Source: Mycobacterium sp. JS623 (GTDB lineage Bacteria > Actinomycetota > Actinomycetes > Mycobacteriales > Mycobacteriaceae). From it: DNA of 64,000 bases. Location of the stretch: assembly GCF_000328565.1 (NCBI RefSeq), contig NC_019966.1, positions 4,154,001 to 4,218,000 of the forward strand. The letters run 5' to 3'. A program made the position numbers and the translations under genes. The notes under the pieces were generated by a model that was given only the letters and a program-made list of their open reading frames with translations, ran no database searches and was not told where the DNA came from. Position 1 is the stretch's first letter. Every line of letters begins with the position of its first letter. Of this stretch, positions 8,757 to 20,219 are shown piece after piece.

Positions 8757-9728
8757 TTGAGCACCGCACAGCCATTTGACGTCCTCGCCATCGGGCGCAG
8801 CGGCGTCGACATCTATCCCCTGCAGATCGGTGTGGGCCTCGAAGACGTCACGACATTCGGCAAGTTTCTGGGTGGCAGCGCCGCCAACGTGACAGTGGCC
8901 GCAGCACGGCTGGGCAACCGGGCGGGGCTGATCTCCGGCGTCGGCAACGACCCCTTTGGCACGTTCGTTCGGGACGAGTTGGCGCGATTGGGCGTCGACA
9001 ACCGCTACATCGCGACCCACGGCGAGTACCCGACTCCCGTCACGTTCTGCGAGATCTTTCCGCCGGACAATTTTCCGCTGTACTTCTACCGCAAACCCAG
9101 CGCACCGGACCTGCAAGTGCGCGCCGATGAGATCGACGCGGACGCAATTCGGGATGCCCGGTTGTACTGGTCGACGGTCACCGGTCTGTCCGAGGAGCCA
9201 AGCCGCAGTGCGCATTTCGCCGCATGGGAAGCACGCGGACGTAAGCCGTTCACGGTGTTGGACCTCGACTACCGGCCGATGTTCTGGGAGTCGCCCGCCG
9301 CTGCGACGGAACAGGTGCAGCGTGCGCTGCAGCATGTAACGGTCGCGGTCGGCAACAGCGAGGAGTGCGAGATTGCCGTCGGAGAGCGCAACCCGCACAA
9401 GGCCGCCGACGCATTGCTCGACCTCGGCGTCGAGCTGGCGATCGTCAAGCAGGGCCCGCGCGGTGTGCTCGGCAAGACGCGATATTCGCATGTGATGGTG
9501 GCGCCCAACGAGGTCGACGTCGTCAACGGCCTCGGCGCAGGCGACGCGTTCGGCGGCAGTCTGTGCCACGGCCTGCTGCACGGTTGGCCGCTGGAGAAAA
9601 CGCTGCGGTACGCCAATGCCGCAGGCGCGATTGTCGCCTCGCGCCTCGAGTGCTCGACCGCGATGCCGACCGCCGCGGAGGTGGCCGAACTCGCGGAGCA
9701 GGCCGCAGTGGAGGCCGTCAATGTCTGA
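8757..9728 (+). CDS. iolC: 5-dehydro-2-deoxygluconokinase
   Basis: This 323-residue PfkB-family sugar kinase has the substrate motif GGSAANV near residue 38 and the ATP-site/catalytic motif GLGAGDAFGG near residue 260 with its Asp base. In inositol catabolism IolC phosphorylates 2-deoxy-5-keto-D-gluconate in the cytoplasm. The start is TTG 8757 with GGAAGG about 10 nt upstream. It is the first gene of the eight-gene plus-strand iol operon and its end overlaps the next gene by 8 bases. Transcription should come from the TTGACA promoter under the IolR operator at 8672-8685. Confidence 0.95.
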   Translation: MSTAQPFDVLAIGRSGVDIYPLQIGVGLEDVTTFGKFLGGSAANVTVAAARLGNRAGLISGVGNDPFGTFVRDELARLGVDNRYIATHGEYPTPVTFCEIFPPDNFPLYFYRKPSAPDLQVRADEIDADAIRDARLYWSTVTGLSEEPSRSAHFAAWEARGRKPFTVLDLDYRPMFWESPAAATEQVQRALQHVTVAVGNSEECEIAVGERNPHKAADALLDLGVELAIVKQGPRGVLGKTRYSHVMVAPNEVDVVNGLGAGDAFGGSLCHGLLHGWPLEKTLRYANAAGAIVASRLECSTAMPTAAEVAELAEQAAVEAVNV

Positions 9729-10602
9729 CGCTCTTTGCAAGGACTACGCCGAGATCACCGAACTGCGCGCGACCAATCCCGCCGCGATCGACCGCGCGTG
9801 GCAGAACCGCACCACCCGGCCGACGGTGCGCGGCAACGGTCGGTTGATGATCGTGGCCGCCGATCACCCGGCGCGCGGTGCGCTCGCAGTGGGCTCGCGG
9901 CCCACCGCGATGAACAGCCGCACCGACCTGCTCGACCGGTTGCGGGCCGCCCTCGCCGATCCCGGCGTGGACGGCGTGCTCGCCACCGCCGACATCCTCG
10001 ACGATCTGGTGCTGTTCGGCGCGCTCGAGGACAAGGTGGTGATCTCGTCGATGAACCGCGGCGGGCTGGCAGGCGCTGCGTTCGAACTCGATGACCGTAT
10101 GACGGCGACCACCGCCGCGGCGACTGCCGCGATGCGGATGAACGGCGGAAAGATGTTGTGCCGCATCGACCTCGGCGATCCCGGCACCGTCGCCACCCTC
10201 GAAGCATGCGCGCGGGCGATCGACGAACTGGCGTCGCACGGGTTGATCGCCATGGTCGAGCCGTTCATGTCGTCGCGCGTCGATGGCAAGGTCCGCAACG
10301 ACCTGTCCCCCGATGCGGTGATCAAATCCATCCACATCGGGCAGGGCCTTGGCTCGACGTCGGCATACACCTGGATGAAGCTGCCGGTGGTCGAGGAGAT
10401 GGACCGTGTGATGGAGGCGACGACACTGCCGACGCTGCTGCTCGGCGGCGATCCCGCCGACCCCGACGAGGCGTTCGCCAGTTGGGAGAAGGCACTCGGC
10501 CTGCCGTCGGTGCGCGGCCTGATCGTCGGCCGCACACTGCTTTACCCGGCGGACGACGATGTCAGTTCCGCGGTGGCGACCGCCGTCTCTATGGTGAGGT
10601 GA
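9721..10602 (+). CDS. Cgl0159-type (beta/alpha)8 aldolase-like protein of the iol operon
   Basis: This 293-residue protein resembles the Cgl0159-like family found in actinobacterial inositol clusters between iolC and iolB, often labelled deoxyribose-phosphate aldolase-like. Strand motifs such as RLMIVAADHPARGAL, GVLATADILDDL and MLCRIDLGDPGT recall class I (LacD/FbaB-like) aldolases. A lysine in TWMKLPVVEEM is a candidate Schiff-base residue. Because no separate IolJ is encoded here, it probably cleaves 2-deoxy-5-keto-gluconate 6-phosphate to malonic semialdehyde and dihydroxyacetone phosphate; this is inference from context. ATG 9721 overlaps the iolC stop, which argues for translational coupling. 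Confidence 0.88.
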   Translation: MSDALCKDYAEITELRATNPAAIDRAWQNRTTRPTVRGNGRLMIVAADHPARGALAVGSRPTAMNSRTDLLDRLRAALADPGVDGVLATADILDDLVLFGALEDKVVISSMNRGGLAGAAFELDDRMTATTAAATAAMRMNGGKMLCRIDLGDPGTVATLEACARAIDELASHGLIAMVEPFMSSRVDGKVRNDLSPDAVIKSIHIGQGLGSTSAYTWMKLPVVEEMDRVMEATTLPTLLLGGDPADPDEAFASWEKALGLPSVRGLIVGRTLLYPADDDVSSAVATAVSMVR

Positions 10603-10603
10603 C

Positions 10604-11464
10604 ATGCACAGCAAGTTCTACATCCCCGCGCGCAGCGCCACTCCCCCGTACACCGTCGACGTCACCCCCGAGTCGGCAGGCTGGACGGAGTCGAGCCTGC
10701 GCGTTGTCGAGTTGGAAGCGGATCTCACACTGGCGACCGGCGATACCGAGGTGATGATCCTGCCGCTGGCCGGCCGGGGATCGGTCACCGCCAGCGACGA
10801 GACGTTCGAATTGTCTTTGCGGGCATCGGTTTTCGACGGCCCCGCCGACATGGTGTACATCGGCACCGGCCAGAGTTTCACATTGGCGGGTGACGGCCGG
10901 TTTGCGATTTGTGGTGCGCGCGCCGCCAGGCAACTGCCCAACCGCCGGGTGGCCGCCGCCGACGTGCCCGTCGAGCTTCGTGGCACCGGTAACTGCAGCC
11001 GTCAGGTGCACAACTTCGGCACCGCAGGCGTTTTCGAGGCCGATTCGTTGATCGCGTGCGAAGTGATCACCCCTGGCGGCAACTGGTCGAGCTATCCGGC
11101 ACACAAGCATGACGAGAACACGCCCGTGGAGTCCGCACTGGAGGAGATCTACTACTTCGAGATCGACTCGGGGCCAGACGATTCCCGCGGCTTCGGTTAC
11201 CACCGCGTCTACGGCACACCTGACCGTCCCATCGAGGTGCTGGAAGAGGTCCGCAGCGGCGACGTCGTCCTTGTCCCGCACGGCTACCACGGCCCCTCCG
11301 TCGCCGCGCCCGGCTACCACATGTACTACTTGAATGTGATGGCGGGCCCCGGCGATGAGCGGGCCTGGAAGATCGTCGACGATCCCGAGCACGCCTGGCT
11401 GCGCGGCACCTGGGAAGGCCAGGCCGTCGATCCTCGGCTGCCCCTGCGATCACAAGGAGTGTGA
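10604..11464 (+). CDS. iolB: 5-deoxy-glucuronate isomerase
   Basis: This 286-residue bicupin of the KduI/IolB family has the metal ligands visible in SYPAHKHDE (about 162-170), ALEEIYYFE (about 177-185) and VPHGYHGP (about 224-231). IolB converts 5-deoxy-glucuronate to 2-deoxy-5-keto-gluconate, the substrate of IolC. The ATG lies 2 nt after the preceding stop, and the gene ends 1 nt before the GTG of iolD. Length matches the family. The position inside a full iol operon makes the assignment secure. Confidence 0.95.
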   Translation: MHSKFYIPARSATPPYTVDVTPESAGWTESSLRVVELEADLTLATGDTEVMILPLAGRGSVTASDETFELSLRASVFDGPADMVYIGTGQSFTLAGDGRFAICGARAARQLPNRRVAAADVPVELRGTGNCSRQVHNFGTAGVFEADSLIACEVITPGGNWSSYPAHKHDENTPVESALEEIYYFEIDSGPDDSRGFGYHRVYGTPDRPIEVLEEVRSGDVVLVPHGYHGPSVAAPGYHMYYLNVMAGPGDERAWKIVDDPEHAWLRGTWEGQAVDPRLPLRSQGV

Positions 11465-11465
11465 C

Positions 11466-13397
11466 GTGGTCTCCAAAGCATCCGCATTCAAGGCCGCTCA
11501 CAACGAGCCGACCGTGCGACTCACCGTCGCCCAGGCCACAATTCGGTTCCTCGCCAACCAATACGTCGAACGCGACGGCGAACGCAGGAAGTTCTTTGCG
11601 GGCTGCTTCGGCATTTTCGGGCACGGCAACGTGGCGGGTATCGGCCAGGCACTGCTGCAGGCTGAACTCGATGAAAACGGTCCGTCGCTGCGATATGTGT
11701 TGGGCCGCAACGAACAAGCGATGGTCCACACGGCGGCGGCCTATGCACGTCAGAAGGACCGACTGCAGGCCTGGGTGGTGACGGCCAGCATCGGTCCCGG
11801 CTCGACCAACATGCTGACCGGCGCGGCGCTGGCCACGATCAACCGGCTGCCGGTGCTGCTGTTGCCGTCGGACACCTTTGCGACGCGCGTCAGCGCGCCG
11901 GTACTACAGGATCTCGAACAGCCTCACGACAATGAGCTGACCGTCAACGACGCGTTCAAGCCGCTGTCGCGGTTCTTCGACCGGGTGTGGCGCCCGGAGC
12001 AGTTGCCGTCGGCACTGTTGGCCGCGATGCGCGTACTCACGGATCCTGTCGAAACAGGGGCGGCGACGATCGCCCTGCCACAGGATGTTCAGGCCGAGGC
12101 GTTCGACTGGCCGGAATCGCTGTTCGCCGAACGGACTTGGCACATTGGGCGGCCGGTGCCCGAGCGGTCGGTGATCGCCAGGGCCGCCGAGGTGATCCGG
12201 TCCGCACAGCGGCCGTTGATCGTGGCGGGCGGCGGCGTGATCTATTCCGGCGCCAGCGACGCGCTGGCGGCGTTCGTCGAGAAGACCGGTATCCCGGTAT
12301 CGGAGACTCAGGCCGGCAAGGGGTCGCTGCCGTATGACCACCGGTACGAGGTCGGCGCGATCGGCTCGACCGGGACGACGGCCGCCAACGACTTGGCTGC
12401 TCAAGCCGACGTGGTGATCGGAATCGGCACCCGCTACAGCGACTTCACCAGCGCGTCGCGGACGGCGTTCAACGATCCGGATGTGCGGTTCGTCAACATC
12501 AACGTGGCGTCCTTCGACTCGGTCAAACAGGGCGGCCTGTCGGTGGTGGCCGATGCACGCGAAGCTCTGGAGGCTTTGTCGAGCGCGCTGGGTGATTACT
12601 CGGTGACCGACGAATATCGGGTGAAGACAGCAGAACTCGCGCAGGAATGGGACCAGACGGTGTCGGCCGCCTATCGGGTGGAGGACGACGGCAGCGCCCT
12701 GAACCAGAGTCAGGTCATCGGGCTGGCCAATACGTTGTCCGATCCGCGCGATGTGGTGGTCTGCGCGGCCGGCTCGATGCCGGGGGACTTACACAAGCTG
12801 TGGCGCACCCGCGAGCGCAAGGGCTACCACGTCGAATACGGCTACTCCTGCATGGGCTACGAGATCGCAGGCGGCATCGGAATCCGGATGGCCGCGCCCG
12901 ACCGCGACGTGTTCATCATGGTCGGCGACGGGTCGTATCTGATGATGGCGACCGAACTCGTCACCGCGGCGCAAGAGGGCGTCAAGGTCATCGTGGTGCT
13001 GGTGCAGAACCACGGCTTCGCGTCGATCGGTTCGCTGTCGGAGTCGTTGGGCTCGCAGCGGTTCGGCACCGCCTACCGCTATCGCAGCAGCGACGGCCGC
13101 CTCGACGGGGACAAGCTGCCGGTCGACCTGGCCGCCAACGCCGCCAGCCTCGGGGCCGAGGTGATCCGCGTGACGACGGCCGCCGAGTTCACCGATGCGG
13201 TCAAGGTGGCCAAGGCCAACGAGCACACCACCGTCATTCATGTCGAGACCGATCCGCTGCTGTATGCACCCGACAGCCAATCGTGGTGGGACGTTCCGGT
13301 GAGCCAGGTTTCGGCATTGGAGTCCACGAAGACGGCGTATGAGACGTATGCCGAATGGAAGAAGGTTCAGCGACCATTGACTAGGCCATCCGAATGA
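11466..13397 (+). CDS. iolD: 3D-(3,5/4)-trihydroxycyclohexane-1,2-dione acylhydrolase (ThDP-dependent)
   Basis: This 643-residue thiamine-diphosphate enzyme opens the trihydroxycyclohexanedione ring to 5-deoxy-glucuronate. The acetolactate-synthase-like fold is evident: an N-terminal PYR domain with the conserved Glu in GRNEQAMVHTAAAYAR, a central domain, and a C-terminal ThDP motif that begins GDGSYLMMATELV and ends in QNHG. The start is GTG 11466, 7 nt after AAGGAG. Longer readings overlap iolB deeply and look like noise. The last four bases overlap the iolE start (ATGA). Confidence 0.95.
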   Translation: MVSKASAFKAAHNEPTVRLTVAQATIRFLANQYVERDGERRKFFAGCFGIFGHGNVAGIGQALLQAELDENGPSLRYVLGRNEQAMVHTAAAYARQKDRLQAWVVTASIGPGSTNMLTGAALATINRLPVLLLPSDTFATRVSAPVLQDLEQPHDNELTVNDAFKPLSRFFDRVWRPEQLPSALLAAMRVLTDPVETGAATIALPQDVQAEAFDWPESLFAERTWHIGRPVPERSVIARAAEVIRSAQRPLIVAGGGVIYSGASDALAAFVEKTGIPVSETQAGKGSLPYDHRYEVGAIGSTGTTAANDLAAQADVVIGIGTRYSDFTSASRTAFNDPDVRFVNINVASFDSVKQGGLSVVADAREALEALSSALGDYSVTDEYRVKTAELAQEWDQTVSAAYRVEDDGSALNQSQVIGLANTLSDPRDVVVCAAGSMPGDLHKLWRTRERKGYHVEYGYSCMGYEIAGGIGIRMAAPDRDVFIMVGDGSYLMMATELVTAAQEGVKVIVVLVQNHGFASIGSLSESLGSQRFGTAYRYRSSDGRLDGDKLPVDLAANAASLGAEVIRVTTAAEFTDAVKVAKANEHTTVIHVETDPLLYAPDSQSWWDVPVSQVSALESTKTAYETYAEWKKVQRPLTRPSE

Positions 13398-14296
13398 GCA
13401 CCATTCTCGTCGGCTCAGCACCCGACTCGTGGGGCGTGTGGTTCCCCGATGATCCCAACCAGACGCCGTATGGCCGCTTCCTCGACGAAGTGGCCGCGTC
13501 CGGCTATCAGTGGATCGAGTTGGGGCCCTACGGGTATCTGCCCACCGACCCGCATAAGCTGTCCGACGAACTCGCGTCGCGCAACCTGAAGCTGTCCGCG
13601 GGCACGGTATTCGAGCACCTGCACCAGGACAATTCGTGGGATGCCGTGTGGAAGCAGATCGAGGACGTCGCAAAGCTGACCGCCGCTGTCGGCGGCAAGC
13701 ATGTCGTCGTCATTCCCGAGATGTGGCGTGACCCGGCCACCGGCGAGGTGCTCGAGGACCGCAACCTCACCGCTGAGCAGTGGCGCAAGAAGACCCGCGG
13801 CATGAATGAACTCGGCAAGGCGATGTTGGAACGCTACGGCGTGCGAGCGCAATACCATCCGCACGCCGACAGTCACGTCGACACCGAAGAGAACGTGTAT
13901 CGCTTCCTGGACGGCACAGACTCCGAATTCGTCAACCTGTGCCTGGACACCGGCCACATCAGCTACTGCGGCGGCGACAATCTGGCGATCATCGACCGGG
14001 CGCCCGACCGCATCGGTTACCTGCATCTCAAGCAGGTCGATCCGGAAGTGCGGGCCCAGGTCGAGGCGGAGGATTTGCCGTTCGGTGAGGCCGTCAGACT
14101 CGGCGCGATGACCGAACCGCCACGCGGAATCCCGGAGATGCCGCCGTTGCTCGACGCGATCGAGAAACTCGGCATCGACGTGTTCGCGATCGTCGAGCAG
14201 GACATGTACCCGTGCGACCCCGACCAGCCGCTGCCGATCGCTGCACGCACCCGCAGTTACCTCGGGTCGTGCGGCGTCCCGTCGGTGAAGTTCTAG
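13394..14296 (+). CDS. iolE: myo-inosose-2 dehydratase
   Basis: This 300-residue TIM-barrel (AP endonuclease 2 fold) protein matches IolE along its length. Characteristic segments are APDSWGVWFPDDP near the N-terminus, QYHPHADSHVDTEENV (metal-binding), CLDTGHISYCGGDN and FAIVEQDMYPCDPD. It dehydrates 2-keto-myo-inositol to the dione that IolD opens. The start ATG overlaps the iolD stop by 4 bases, and iolG begins 8 nt after its stop. Confidence 0.95.
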   Translation: MSTILVGSAPDSWGVWFPDDPNQTPYGRFLDEVAASGYQWIELGPYGYLPTDPHKLSDELASRNLKLSAGTVFEHLHQDNSWDAVWKQIEDVAKLTAAVGGKHVVVIPEMWRDPATGEVLEDRNLTAEQWRKKTRGMNELGKAMLERYGVRAQYHPHADSHVDTEENVYRFLDGTDSEFVNLCLDTGHISYCGGDNLAIIDRAPDRIGYLHLKQVDPEVRAQVEAEDLPFGEAVRLGAMTEPPRGIPEMPPLLDAIEKLGIDVFAIVEQDMYPCDPDQPLPIAARTRSYLGSCGVPSVKF

Positions 14297-14304
14297 GAGT
14301 TCGA

Positions 14305-15321
14305 ATGACCATGTCAGATTTGCGTATTGCCGTGCTTGGTGTCGGCGTGATGGGTGCCGACCACGTCACCCGCATCACGAGCCGAATCAGCGGCGCCCGG
14401 GTCGCGGTCATCAACGACTACCTGCCGGAGAAGGCCGCGGAAGTCGCGGCTTCCGTTCCCGGCTCGAGGGTGGCCACCGACCCGTTCGACGCGATCAACG
14501 CCGACGACGTGGACGCCGTGCTGCTCGCGACGCCGGGGCCCACGCACGAGAAGCAACTGCTGGCCTGCCTCGAACAGGGCAAGCCGGTGCTGTGCGAGAA
14601 ACCGTTGACCACCGACTCGGCTTCATCGCTGGAGGTGGTGCGCCGCGAGGCTGCAATGGGCACGCCGCTGATTCAAGTGGGTTTCATGCGCCGCTTCGAT
14701 CCCGAATATCAGCACCTGAAGATCCTGATCGACGGCGGTGAACTCGGCCAGCCGTTGGTGATGCACTGTGTTCACCGAAACCCCACGGTGCCACCGAGTT
14801 TCGACTCCGCGATGGTCGTGCGGGACTCCCTGGTGCATGAGGTCGACGTGACGCGGTTCCTGCTTGGCGAGGAGATCGCGTCGGTGCAGATCATCAAACC
14901 GATGCCGAATCGCGGTGCGCCGCGCGGACTGCAGGACCCGCAGATCGCGATCTTCCGGACAGTCAGCGGCAGGCACGTCGACGTCGAGGTGTTCGTCACC
15001 ACGGGCGTCGCCTACGAGGTACGCACCGAGGTCGTCGGCGAACTCGGCAGCGCCACCATCGGTTTGGACGTCGGGCTGGTGCGTAAGTCGGCCCCGGGAC
15101 TCTGGGGCGGACGCATCACGCCGGGCTTCAGGGAGAGGTTCGGGACTGCCTATGACATCGAGGTGCAGCGCTGGGTCGACGCCGTGCGGTCCGGTGTCAA
15201 CGTCGATGGGCCGACGGCGTGGGACGGTTACGCCGCGGCCGCCGTCTGCGAGGCCGGTGTCCGCTCGCTGCAGACCGGCGAAGCCGTCGACGTCGAGCTT
15301 GCTCAACGAGTGAGCATCTGA
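14305..15321 (+). CDS. iolG: inositol 2-dehydrogenase
   Basis: This 338-residue Gfo/Idh/MocA oxidoreductase starts with a Rossmann fold (AVLGVGVMGADH) and has the conserved EKPL motif (CEKPLTTDS) whose Lys is catalytic, then QVGFMRRFDPEY. It oxidises myo-inositol to 2-keto-myo-inositol with NAD. ATG 14305 lies 5 nt after AGGAG and a second ATG at 14311 lies 11 nt after it, so either could initiate. The stop shares one base with the next ATG (TGATG). Confidence 0.93.
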   Translation: MTMSDLRIAVLGVGVMGADHVTRITSRISGARVAVINDYLPEKAAEVAASVPGSRVATDPFDAINADDVDAVLLATPGPTHEKQLLACLEQGKPVLCEKPLTTDSASSLEVVRREAAMGTPLIQVGFMRRFDPEYQHLKILIDGGELGQPLVMHCVHRNPTVPPSFDSAMVVRDSLVHEVDVTRFLLGEEIASVQIIKPMPNRGAPRGLQDPQIAIFRTVSGRHVDVEVFVTTGVAYEVRTEVVGELGSATIGLDVGLVRKSAPGLWGGRITPGFRERFGTAYDIEVQRWVDAVRSGVNVDGPTAWDGYAAAAVCEAGVRSLQTGEAVDVELAQRVSI

Positions 15322-16196
15322 TGAAGGTCGCGCTGGATCCCACTCCGTTGCACCACGATGTCGAGCTGCTCGAATTCCCGCGCGTGGTGGCGGAATTGGG
15401 CTACGAGTACCTGCAGCTGACCCCGCACCGGGATTTCATCCCGTTCTTCAATCATCCGCGCGCCGACGACGAACTGGTCGCCCGGTTCCGTAGGGCGTGT
15501 GCTGATGCGGGCGTCGGCATTGCCTCGGTGTTGCCGGTGCTGCGCTGGTCTGGTCCCGACGAGGATGCCCGCGAAGCCGCGGTGCGCAACTGGAAGCGCG
15601 TCATCCAGATCACCGTCGACCTCGGCGTCAACGTGATCAACACCGAGTTCTCCGGGCGGCCGGAGCGGGCCGAGGAGTCCGAGCGGGCGTTCTTCCGTTC
15701 GATGGAGGAGCTGCTGCCGATCTTCGAGCGTGAGGGCATCGACGTCCGAATCGACCCGCACCCAGACGATTTCGTTGAGGACGGGCTCGAGGCGTTGCGC
15801 ATCATCCGTGGGCTGAACTCGCCGAACGTCGGTTTCGTTTTCGTCGCCTGCCACGCTTTCCACATGGGCGGCAACATGACGGAGATCATTCGTATGGCGG
15901 GCGATAGGCTGCGTCTGGTGCATGTCGCGGACACGATGGACCACCGTCGCAGTCACGGCCTTCGCTACATCACCAACCCGCCCGGCAACCCGGCACGAGT
16001 GCACCAACACCTCAAGATCGGCGACGGCGACGTCGACTGGGACGAGTTCTTCGGCGGCCTGGCCGAGATCGATTTCTACGAGCGCCCCGACACCGTCATG
16101 GTGTCATCGGTTTTCGCCGAGAACGAGAACGCGCACGAGGTGTCGCGCTACCAACTCGCCACCATGTCCGACTACGTATCCAAATACCGCAAATAG
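15321..16196 (+). CDS. IolH-like sugar phosphate isomerase/epimerase
   Basis: This 291-residue AP-endonuclease-2-fold TIM barrel corresponds in position to iolH of the Corynebacterium inositol cluster. Metal-binding segments include VINTEFSG, VRIDPHPDDF, FVFVACHAFHMGG, LVHVADTMDH and a C-terminal VFAENENAHE. The precise reaction of IolH is not well established; an inosose isomerase or epimerase role is the usual guess. One base is shared with the iolG stop, and iolA follows after 9 nt, so it is within the operon. Confidence 0.88.
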   Translation: MKVALDPTPLHHDVELLEFPRVVAELGYEYLQLTPHRDFIPFFNHPRADDELVARFRRACADAGVGIASVLPVLRWSGPDEDAREAAVRNWKRVIQITVDLGVNVINTEFSGRPERAEESERAFFRSMEELLPIFEREGIDVRIDPHPDDFVEDGLEALRIIRGLNSPNVGFVFVACHAFHMGGNMTEIIRMAGDRLRLVHVADTMDHRRSHGLRYITNPPGNPARVHQHLKIGDGDVDWDEFFGGLAEIDFYERPDTVMVSSVFAENENAHEVSRYQLATMSDYVSKYRK

Positions 16197-16205
16197 GAAC
16201 ACACC

Positions 16206-17699
<1,494 letters not shown>

Positions 17700-17708
17700 C
17701 CCCAACTA

Positions 17709-17773
17709 CCGCGAGCGACCGTGTCTGCACGTCGACACGCCGCGTGATGACGTGCAAAAGCGGTCGCTCGCGG
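17709..17773. repeat. two-tier palindromic intergenic repeat, copy A
   Basis: The outer arms CCGCGAGCGACCG (17709-17721) and CGGTCGCTCGCGG (17761-17773) pair over 13 bp. Inside, TGCACGTC (17726-17733) pairs with GACGTGCA (17749-17756). The internal core GTCTGCACGTCGACACGCC recurs, with small changes, in copies B to F. It lies between the convergent iolA and glutamine synthetase genes. Confidence 0.85.
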
Positions 17774-17843
17774 GAGGATCGACGTGACTGAACCCCTACA
17801 CGTGGCGACGGCGCGACATGATCGCCGGCCAGCTTAGAAAGGA

Positions 17844-17910
17844 TCGCCGAGTGTGGGGTATGCGGGTCTACCAGTGCCCGCGCTGACGGGCACCACCCCA
17901 CACTCGGCGA
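17844..17910. terminator. nested hairpin between convergent genes
   Basis: TCGCCGAGTGTGGGGT (17844-17859) pairs perfectly over 16 bp with 17895-17910. Inside the loop GTGCCCG (17874-17880) pairs with CGGGCAC (17887-17893). It sits 8 bp from the stop of the type III glutamine synthetase, reading leftward. No T-run follows, so it is either a factor-independent terminator of the GC-rich kind or another repeat class. Confidence 0.6.
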
Positions 17911-17917
17911 CGTCTGC

Positions 17918-20095
17918 TCAGAGGATGTAGAGCATCTCCTGATAGGTCGGCAGTGGCCACAGATCGTCGGCCACAACGCTTTCCAGCGCGTCGGCCGCGG
18001 CACGGACCGCATCCATTGCCGGCAGCAACGCGTCGCGCGCGTGCAACGCTTCGTCGTAGGCGCTATCGGCGGAGTGTTCCGTGAGCGCCTTCTTCAGATC
18101 CGTCAGCGAATTGGTCAATTCGGCGATTGGCTCGGAGACCGACTCCAGCAGTGCGAGGCTCGGCGTGACGGCCGCCTTCTTCAACGCTGCGACGTTCTGC
18201 GCCAGCTCCGTCTGGTAGCGCATCGCCGCGGGAAGTATGACCGTCGAGCCGATCTCGAACGTCAGCTTGGCTTCCACTGCAATCGTCAGCACGTACTGCT
18301 CCAGCCGAACCTCGTAGCGACTGTGCAGTTCTCGCTCGTTGAACACACCGTACTTGTCGAACAGCTCGACGGATTCGGGTGCAATCAACGACGGCAGCGC
18401 GTCCGGCGTGGTCTTGAAGTTCGGCAGGCCGCGCTCGGCCGCCTCGATCTGCCAGTTCTCCGAGTAGCCGTCGCCGTTGAACACGACCGCCCCGTGCTCG
18501 GTGATGATGTCGGTGAGCAGCTTCTGCACCGACTTGTCGAAGTCCTCACCGTCCTCGACCGCCTTCTCCAAAATTGTTGCGATGTAGTCGAACGAGTCGG
18601 CCATGATCGTGTTGAGGATGATCATCGGCACCGCAACGGTCTGGCCAGATCCCGGCGCGCGGAACTCGAACCTGTTGCCGGTGAACGCGAATGGGCTGGT
18701 GCGGTTGCGGTCACCCGGGTCGGTCGGCAGCGGCGGCAGGGTATCGACGCCGATGATCATCGTGCCCTTGCCCTTGGACGACGTGGCCGCGCCCTTGGCG
18801 ATCTGCTCGAACACGTCGGCCAGCTGGTCGCCGAGGAAGATCGAAATGATCGCGGGCGGGGCCTCGTTGGCGCCGAGCCGGTGGTCGTTGGTGGCCGATG
18901 CCACCGAGATGCGAAGCAGCGGTGCGTATTTGTGCACACCCCGGATGACCGCCGCACAGAACACCAGGAATTGAGCATTCTCATGTGGGGTGTCCCCCGG
19001 CACCAGCAGGCTGCCGAGTTCCGCGTTCCCTACCGAGAAGTTGACGTGCTTGCCAGATCCATTGACACCCGCGAACGGCTTCTCGTGGAACAGACACTCC
19101 ATGCCGTGCTTCTTGGCGATGGTCTTGAACGTCGTCATCAGTAGTTGCTGATGGTCGGAGGCGAGGTTGGCCCGCTCGAACATCGGCGCCACCTCGAACT
19201 GGCCGGGTGCCACCTCGTTGTGCCGAGTCTTGGCGGGAATGCCGAGCTTGAACAGCTCCCGCTCGGTGTCCATCATGAAGCCCAGCACCCGCTCGGGCAC
19301 CGCACCGAAGTAGTGGTCGTCGAACTCCTGGCCTTTAGGTGGCTTTGCGCCGAACAGGGTGCGGCCGGCGTTGATGAGATCCGGCCGCGCGAGGAAGAAG
19401 TGCCGGTCGACAAGGAAGTACTCCTGTTCCGGACCGCAGAACGACACCACCTTCTCGAGTTTCTCGTGTCCGAATAGCTTCAGGATGCGCTCGGCGTGCA
19501 TACCCATTGCCTGCTGGCTACGCAGCAGCGGAGTCTTGTAATCGAGAGCGTCTCCGGTCATCGACACGAACACCGTTGGGATGCATAGTGTGTTGCCGTT
19601 CGGGTTCTCCAAGATGTACGCCGGGCTGGTGACATCCCAGCCGGTGTAGCCGCGTGCCTCGAATGTGCTGCGCAAGCCGCCCGACGGGAAACTCGACGCG
19701 TCTGGCTCTCCCTGGATCAGAGTTTTGCCGGCGAACTCGGCCAATGTTTGGCCGTCGGACACCGGCTCCAGGAAGCTGTCATGCTTTTCGGCGGTCAGGC
19801 CGGTCATCGGATAGAACACGTGGGCGTAATGGGTGGCGCCGCGCTCCAGTGCCCAGTCCTTCATCGCGGCGGCCACCGCGTCAGCGACTGCCGGGTCGAG
19901 TTTCGCGCCCTTCTCGATGGTCGCGACCACGGATTTGAAGACCGACTTGGGCAGGCGCAGCTGCATCTCAGCCTTGGTGAAGACATTCGACCCGAAGATC
20001 TCGCCCGGCGCCTCGCCCGGGTCGAAGCTGATCGCAGGAGGGACATACGCCTCGACACTGTTGATCGCCTGCAGGCGTACCGCATTTCCGCTCAA
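17918..20095 (-). CDS. glutamine synthetase type III
   Basis: A large GS of the GlnN/GSIII family (725 residues from the chosen start). GS motifs visible include [48 protein letters not shown] and [20 protein letters not shown], followed by the C-terminal helical region characteristic of type III. It makes glutamine from glutamate, ammonia and ATP as a large oligomer. The preferred start is TTG 20095, 8 nt after AGGAA, giving [17 protein letters not shown] and the normal family length. ATG 20152 and 20125 are in-frame alternatives with poor upstream sites. Mycobacteria normally rely on type I GlnA enzymes, so this is an extra enzyme. Confidence 0.93.
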   Translation of the reverse strand: MSGNAVRLQAINSVEAYVPPAISFDPGEAPGEIFGSNVFTKAEMQLRLPKSVFKSVVATIEKGAKLDPAVADAVAAAMKDWALERGATHYAHVFYPMTGLTAEKHDSFLEPVSDGQTLAEFAGKTLIQGEPDASSFPSGGLRSTFEARGYTGWDVTSPAYILENPNGNTLCIPTVFVSMTGDALDYKTPLLRSQQAMGMHAERILKLFGHEKLEKVVSFCGPEQEYFLVDRHFFLARPDLINAGRTLFGAKPPKGQEFDDHYFGAVPERVLGFMMDTERELFKLGIPAKTRHNEVAPGQFEVAPMFERANLASDHQQLLMTTFKTIAKKHGMECLFHEKPFAGVNGSGKHVNFSVGNAELGSLLVPGDTPHENAQFLVFCAAVIRGVHKYAPLLRISVASATNDHRLGANEAPPAIISIFLGDQLADVFEQIAKGAATSSKGKGTMIIGVDTLPPLPTDPGDRNRTSPFAFTGNRFEFRAPGSGQTVAVPMIILNTIMADSFDYIATILEKAVEDGEDFDKSVQKLLTDIITEHGAVVFNGDGYSENWQIEAAERGLPNFKTTPDALPSLIAPESVELFDKYGVFNERELHSRYEVRLEQYVLTIAVEAKLTFEIGSTVILPAAMRYQTELAQNVAALKKAAVTPSLALLESVSEPIAELTNSLTDLKKALTEHSADSAYDEALHARDALLPAMDAVRAAADALESVVADDLWPLPTYQEMLYIL

Positions 20096-20219
20096 TTGAA
20101 TTCCTATCACCCCAGATGCTCGCATCTGATTTGCTCGACGTTGACCGGCCAACCCTAGGGACCGTCGATGGCAAACTTGTTACGCCGACGTCAACACCAC
20201 AATGCGGGCAGAAGCAGCG

